Origin: a bacterium
Lineage (GTDB): Bacteria; Patescibacteriota; Saccharimonadia; Saccharimonadales; UBA4665
Direction of reading: 5' to 3'
Length of the DNA: 64,000 nt
Assembly: GCA_021811625.1 (NCBI GenBank)
Contig: JAJZNU010000005.1
Coordinates: forward strand, 1-64,000
Shown: positions 60,764-64,000 of the stretch, piece by piece
Numbering within the stretch: position 1 is the first letter of the stretch
How the letters are laid out: the number at the start of each line of letters is the position of its first letter
Notes under the pieces: generated by a model
Database searches by the model: none
What the model was told of the DNA's origin: nothing
What the model saw: the letters and a program-made list of their open reading frames with translations, nothing else
Translations under genes and position numbers: made by a program

Positions 60764-63256
60764 CTACAGCCGAACGGCATGGTACTTTTCTTTAGCCGAG
60801 GCCGCCATCTTGTCAAGCAGTTCGTTAACCTCGCCGTCCACCATGGTTTTTAGATAACTGAAAATGGTTAATCGAAAGGTGACGTGTTTGTCGGAGGAGT
60901 CGTCCGAAGCATAAATGTCCAGGGGCATCAATGCGGTGTGGGTATCATCCGGTGCCAGCTTGTCGAGTTCCGCTTGCAAAAACCCTGCCAGTTCCGCGTA
61001 CGGTAGACGCTTATCGACTCTAAGAGATATGTCTTGCTCGATCTTCGGATATTTGGACAGCGGCACATACGTTTTTTGCCGGTTAAGAACTTCACTTAAT
61101 GCCGTGGTGTCGAGTTCAAACCCGGCGCAGTACTTAGGAAGCTTCAGACTTTTTGTGACGGTGGGTTTAAACTCTCCGATAATTCCCAAGAATTTGTCAT
61201 TGTTCTCCAGGGTTACAAAAGCGGATCTTCCGGGCTGGTAGGGTTCCATAACGGCGAATGAAGGCATTGACGACTCCAGCGGTTGGAATTTTAATGCGGC
61301 GGGAATTAGTTCGTTCAGAAATTTCCGAGCCCGGTAATACGGAGCTGTAGTTTTAGCCAATTTGTCGTTAGCGGTGATGACGAACGCGGTATACTCGTCC
61401 TGTTTAGGGAGGTTTTCGTCGTTCATCCCCCTTTCTTTGGTGTGAGCTCGCCCTATTTCGAAAAGGGCAAATTCCTCGTATCCGCTCTTGATGTTCTGGC
61501 GCACTTTATCTAGCAGGCTCGGCATCAGAGACAGTCGGTAATACTGTAGATCGGGACTCAGCGCGTTAGCGAGCTGATAAGCTTTCGATCTGTCTTGACC
61601 CGTTTTGTCTAGTAAATTACCGTGGACAAACGTATAGGTTAATACTTCGTTGGCCCCGGCCGCACGTAATTTTTGACGGATTACGGCTTTAGCATTTAAC
61701 AGAGGATCACAGGACGCCGGCGATATATTGCGCAGGGGTAGGGCTTGGGGTAGCTTGTCGTAGCCGTTTAATCGTCCAACCTCTTCTATGATATCCTCCG
61801 GTATGGCTATATCCGTTCGCCAGAAAGGTGGCTCGATTGTCAGGCTGTCGACTGAAGTCTGGCATTTAAATTCAACGTTCTCAAGCAGCGTGGTAATTTG
61901 TTGTTCGTTAAGATCGAGGCCCAAACGTTGGTTAATGAACTCACCACTTACTTTGGTTGTTTTTATTGATTCAGGGAGACTGTTAGCGGTGTCCATGATG
62001 TCGCTAGCAATACTTCCGCCGGCCTCGTTAATAACCTCGCCAACAACCTTGGTAAGAACAGCCCGGTTTTGTCGGGAACTCTGGCCTTTCGTGAAACGAG
62101 TCGCGGCATCGGAAAAGACGCCCAACTGCATACAGCTGCGACGAATGTTATACATATCGAAGGTGGCACATTCTAAGATAATGTTTTTGGTAGTATCATC
62201 AACTTCGGTGTCGCTGCCACCCATAATACCAGCCAAACCAAGAGGTTTCTTGTCTCCGGAAATTACGATATTGTCGCCATTTAGCTCGACCATTTTGCCA
62301 TTTAATAGTCGGAGTTTTTCGCCCTCTTCAGCCCGACGGACAATCAGGTTTGGGCTGCCGTCATTCAATGCTTTTATCTTATCGTAGTCATAGGCATGTA
62401 GCGGTTGCCCGCTCAAAAGCATGTAGTAATTTGTCAAGTCGACGACGTTATTGATCGGCTTGAGACCCAGCTTGATTATAGCGGTCTGTAGCTGAAAGGA
62501 ACTTGGCCCCACCCTGATACCGGCGACGGTTACCGCAGTGAAACGGGGAACCAGTTCGGAAAGATCGTTCCGCACCTTGAATTCCAGCCGCTCTTGCCCG
62601 ACATCGACAGAATCGGGGTGCTCTTTATACCATTTCGGCGAAGAAAATTTATGCCCGCAGATGCCGGCAATCTCGCGGGCTATACCCAGCTGGCCGAAAC
62701 AATCCGGGCGATGCGTGAACATTTTATTCTCAATTTCAATGATAGTGTCATCAAGACCATACGCGCCGGCAAAATCTTGTCCAGGCTCAGCGCCGGCGGG
62801 CAATTCTATGATACCTTCGTGATTATCTCCTAAATCCATTTCTCGACTACTCGCCAACATGCCGTTGCTCTTGATGCCGCGAATGTCTCTGACCGCGAGT
62901 TTGAAGGGATCTTTGGAATAACTTTCAGGTACTATTTTCCCGGGAGGTATCCAGACAACGTCAAGTCCCTCCCTGACGTTTGGGGCTCCACAGACGACCT
63001 GAACTAGTCCATCGGCGTTTCGCTCGACTTCTCCGACACTCCGGTGATCATCTATTAAGCAGACATGAAGATGGTCGGAGTTATTGTGAGGTTCGCTCTT
63101 TACTACCCTCGCCGTAACAATACCTGAATATTTTTCCTGGTAATCGCTAGTTTCTTCAACGGCACCGAGACGGCTGCCGATCAAATCAACCAGCTCCGGG
63201 ATTGGAGGTAGATCAAAGTCCAGGTACTGGCTGACTTCTTTGAGGCTGACTTTCAT
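60764..63256 (-). CDS. pheT: Phenylalanyl-tRNA synthetase, beta subunit
   Basis: 830 aa, usual length. N-terminal EMAP-like tRNA-binding domain (about 40-150), B3/B4 editing domain, then B5 and the class II core-like domain (about 480-700), and a C-terminal ferredoxin-fold anticodon-binding domain (about 735-830, FRLTIFSYLKTMVDGEVNELLDKM). Forms the alpha2-beta2 enzyme with PheS upstream (34-nt gap). Confidence 0.96.
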   Translation of the reverse strand: MKVSLKEVSQYLDFDLPPIPELVDLIGSRLGAVEETSDYQEKYSGIVTARVVKSEPHNNSDHLHVCLIDDHRSVGEVERNADGLVQVVCGAPNVREGLDVVWIPPGKIVPESYSKDPFKLAVRDIRGIKSNGMLASSREMDLGDNHEGIIELPAGAEPGQDFAGAYGLDDTIIEIENKMFTHRPDCFGQLGIAREIAGICGHKFSSPKWYKEHPDSVDVGQERLEFKVRNDLSELVPRFTAVTVAGIRVGPSSFQLQTAIIKLGLKPINNVVDLTNYYMLLSGQPLHAYDYDKIKALNDGSPNLIVRRAEEGEKLRLLNGKMVELNGDNIVISGDKKPLGLAGIMGGSDTEVDDTTKNIILECATFDMYNIRRSCMQLGVFSDAATRFTKGQSSRQNRAVLTKVVGEVINEAGGSIASDIMDTANSLPESIKTTKVSGEFINQRLGLDLNEQQITTLLENVEFKCQTSVDSLTIEPPFWRTDIAIPEDIIEEVGRLNGYDKLPQALPLRNISPASCDPLLNAKAVIRQKLRAAGANEVLTYTFVHGNLLDKTGQDRSKAYQLANALSPDLQYYRLSLMPSLLDKVRQNIKSGYEEFALFEIGRAHTKERGMNDENLPKQDEYTAFVITANDKLAKTTAPYYRARKFLNELIPAALKFQPLESSMPSFAVMEPYQPGRSAFVTLENNDKFLGIIGEFKPTVTKSLKLPKYCAGFELDTTALSEVLNRQKTYVPLSKYPKIEQDISLRVDKRLPYAELAGFLQAELDKLAPDDTHTALMPLDIYASDDSSDKHVTFRLTIFSYLKTMVDGEVNELLDKMAASAKEKYHAVRL

Positions 63257-63290
63257 AAGCTTGCCTCAAAATTAACGTTTAGTGTCTTAA

Positions 63291-64000
63291 TCATGAGAAT
63301 TGCCTCAAGAACGCCAGGTTGGCACTTTCAAAGTTGCGGATGTCTTCGATGTCGTATTTCATCATGACCAATCGATCAACTCCCATTCCCCAGGCAAAGC
63401 CGCTGTACTTTAAGGGGTCAATACCGGCTTCCCTCAGCACGTTGGGGTGTATCATGCCACAGCCCAGTAATTCAATCCATCCCGAATGTCCACAAATACT
63501 GCAGCCCTCTTTGTTGCAAAAAGGACAGCTTAGAGCAAACTCAAAGCTTGGTTCGGTAAAAGGAAAGTAGAACGGTTGAGTCTTAACGTCCAGCTCCTTG
63601 TCGTAGTACTCCTGCAAGAACGTTTTGAGAGTGGCGATTAGGTTACCGGCATGGACGCCTTTTCCGACATAAAGACCCTCGATCTGATAAAACGTATGTT
63701 CGTGTCTCGCGTCCAAATCCTCGTTCCTGAATACTCTTCCCGGTATGACATAAGCGATGGTCTCGTCGTGGTCTAGATTATCTTTGCCCATTTTAAGGAT
63801 TCTGTTTTGCATGCTGGAAGTATGAGCGGGGGCTATAAGGCCTTCGTCGGTTGAGAACGTATCATAATCATCACGAGCCGGATGGCCTTCGGGAAAATTC
63901 AGACTGGTAAACATATGGTAGTCGTCGTCAATCTCGCGGCTCTCTATAGCGTTAAAACCCATGCGATAAAAAATATCTAAGACGTGCTCCATCTCGGTCG
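63291..64000 (-). CDS. pheS: Phenylalanyl-tRNA synthetase, alpha subunit (partial)
   Basis: The C-terminal ~236 residues; the 5' end lies beyond the window. Class II core motifs are visible: HTSSMQNRILKMG, VFRNEDLDARHEHTFYQIEG (motif 2), FAWGMGVDRLVMMKYDIEDIR (motif 3). CPFCNKEGCSICGHSGWIELLGCGM inserts a C-x2-C...C-x2-C knuckle seen in some bacterial PheS. First gene of pheS-pheT. Confidence 0.96.
   Translation of the reverse strand, partial: TEMEHVLDIFYRMGFNAIESREIDDDYHMFTSLNFPEGHPARDDYDTFSTDEGLIAPAHTSSMQNRILKMGKDNLDHDETIAYVIPGRVFRNEDLDARHEHTFYQIEGLYVGKGVHAGNLIATLKTFLQEYYDKELDVKTQPFYFPFTEPSFEFALSCPFCNKEGCSICGHSGWIELLGCGMIHPNVLREAGIDPLKYSGFAWGMGVDRLVMMKYDIEDIRNFESANLAFLRQFS

Noticed and set aside
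1-64000. Reassigned TGA codon (as in Gracilibacteria)
   Set aside because: TGA ends several conserved genes at their expected length, for example gatC and the aminopeptidase.

Overview
The window looks like chromosome of a host-dependent ultrasmall bacterium of the Patescibacteria/CPR radiation, most likely Candidatus Saccharibacteria (TM7). This rests on the gene set: a stripped-down central metabolism (split transketolase, Rpe, RpiB, GAPDH, malic enzyme, class II aldolase-like enzyme), an orphan PilB-like ATPase, GatCAB, many small proteins without recognisable family, and no amino-acid or nucleotide biosynthesis genes. TGA is used as a normal stop (for example at the ATGA overlaps of rsmD and gatA), so the Gracilibacteria-type recoding does not apply. 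The taxonomic call is inference; no rRNA gene is present.

Layout. 1-1100: a small zinc-ribbon gene of a type I know mainly from Actinobacteria, followed by 507 bp without genes that hold a perfect inverted repeat. 1101-9154: FAD-linked oxidase, tRNA-Leu(UAG), a membrane protein, rsmD, a PLC/P1-nuclease-like protein, recG, a methyltransferase and tyrS. 9380-18276: class A PBP, radA, clpC with a CIRCE operator overlapping its promoter, a heptad-repeat coiled-coil protein, and nusA with a terminator-like hairpin in its leader. 18396-32435: M1 aminopeptidase, rnhB, GT2 glycosyltransferase, rplS, malic enzyme, pilB-like, SpoU methyltransferase, dnaE, two envelope-associated small proteins and galU. 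32534-45908: an orphan gene, the gatC-gatA-(HEPN-like membrane protein)-gatB operon, a coiled-coil protein, GT4 glycosyltransferase, uvrB, a SLOG-fold protein coupled to an unknown partner, a PfkB kinase and an aldolase. 45976-48820: an unknown gene whose upstream region was hit by a 1,567-bp IS1634/IS1549-like element with a perfect 48-bp target duplication. 48897-53326: a compact sugar-phosphate operon (gap, rpiB, rpe, tktN, membrane protein, tktC). 53423-59909: two Nudix hydrolases, an IMPase-like phosphatase, inorganic pyrophosphatase, a glutaredoxin-thioredoxin reductase fusion, a small glutaredoxin, a membrane-anchored FKBP and an ABC exporter. 59910-60763 holds no convincing gene but three long perfect stems, a candidate structured RNA. 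60764-64000: pheT and the 3' part of pheS.

How it works together. Glyceraldehyde-3-phosphate metabolism and pentose-phosphate interconversion are packed into one transcription unit, with malic enzyme and the aldolase-like enzyme elsewhere. Redox maintenance rests on a TrxR carrying its own N-terminal glutaredoxin-like domain. Aminoacylation relies on GatCAB, so Gln- and/or Asn-tRNA are probably made by transamidation. Several plus-strand genes have a good -10 box only 8-11 nt before the ATG and no Shine-Dalgarno, suggesting leaderless mRNAs, while other genes have clear SD sequences.
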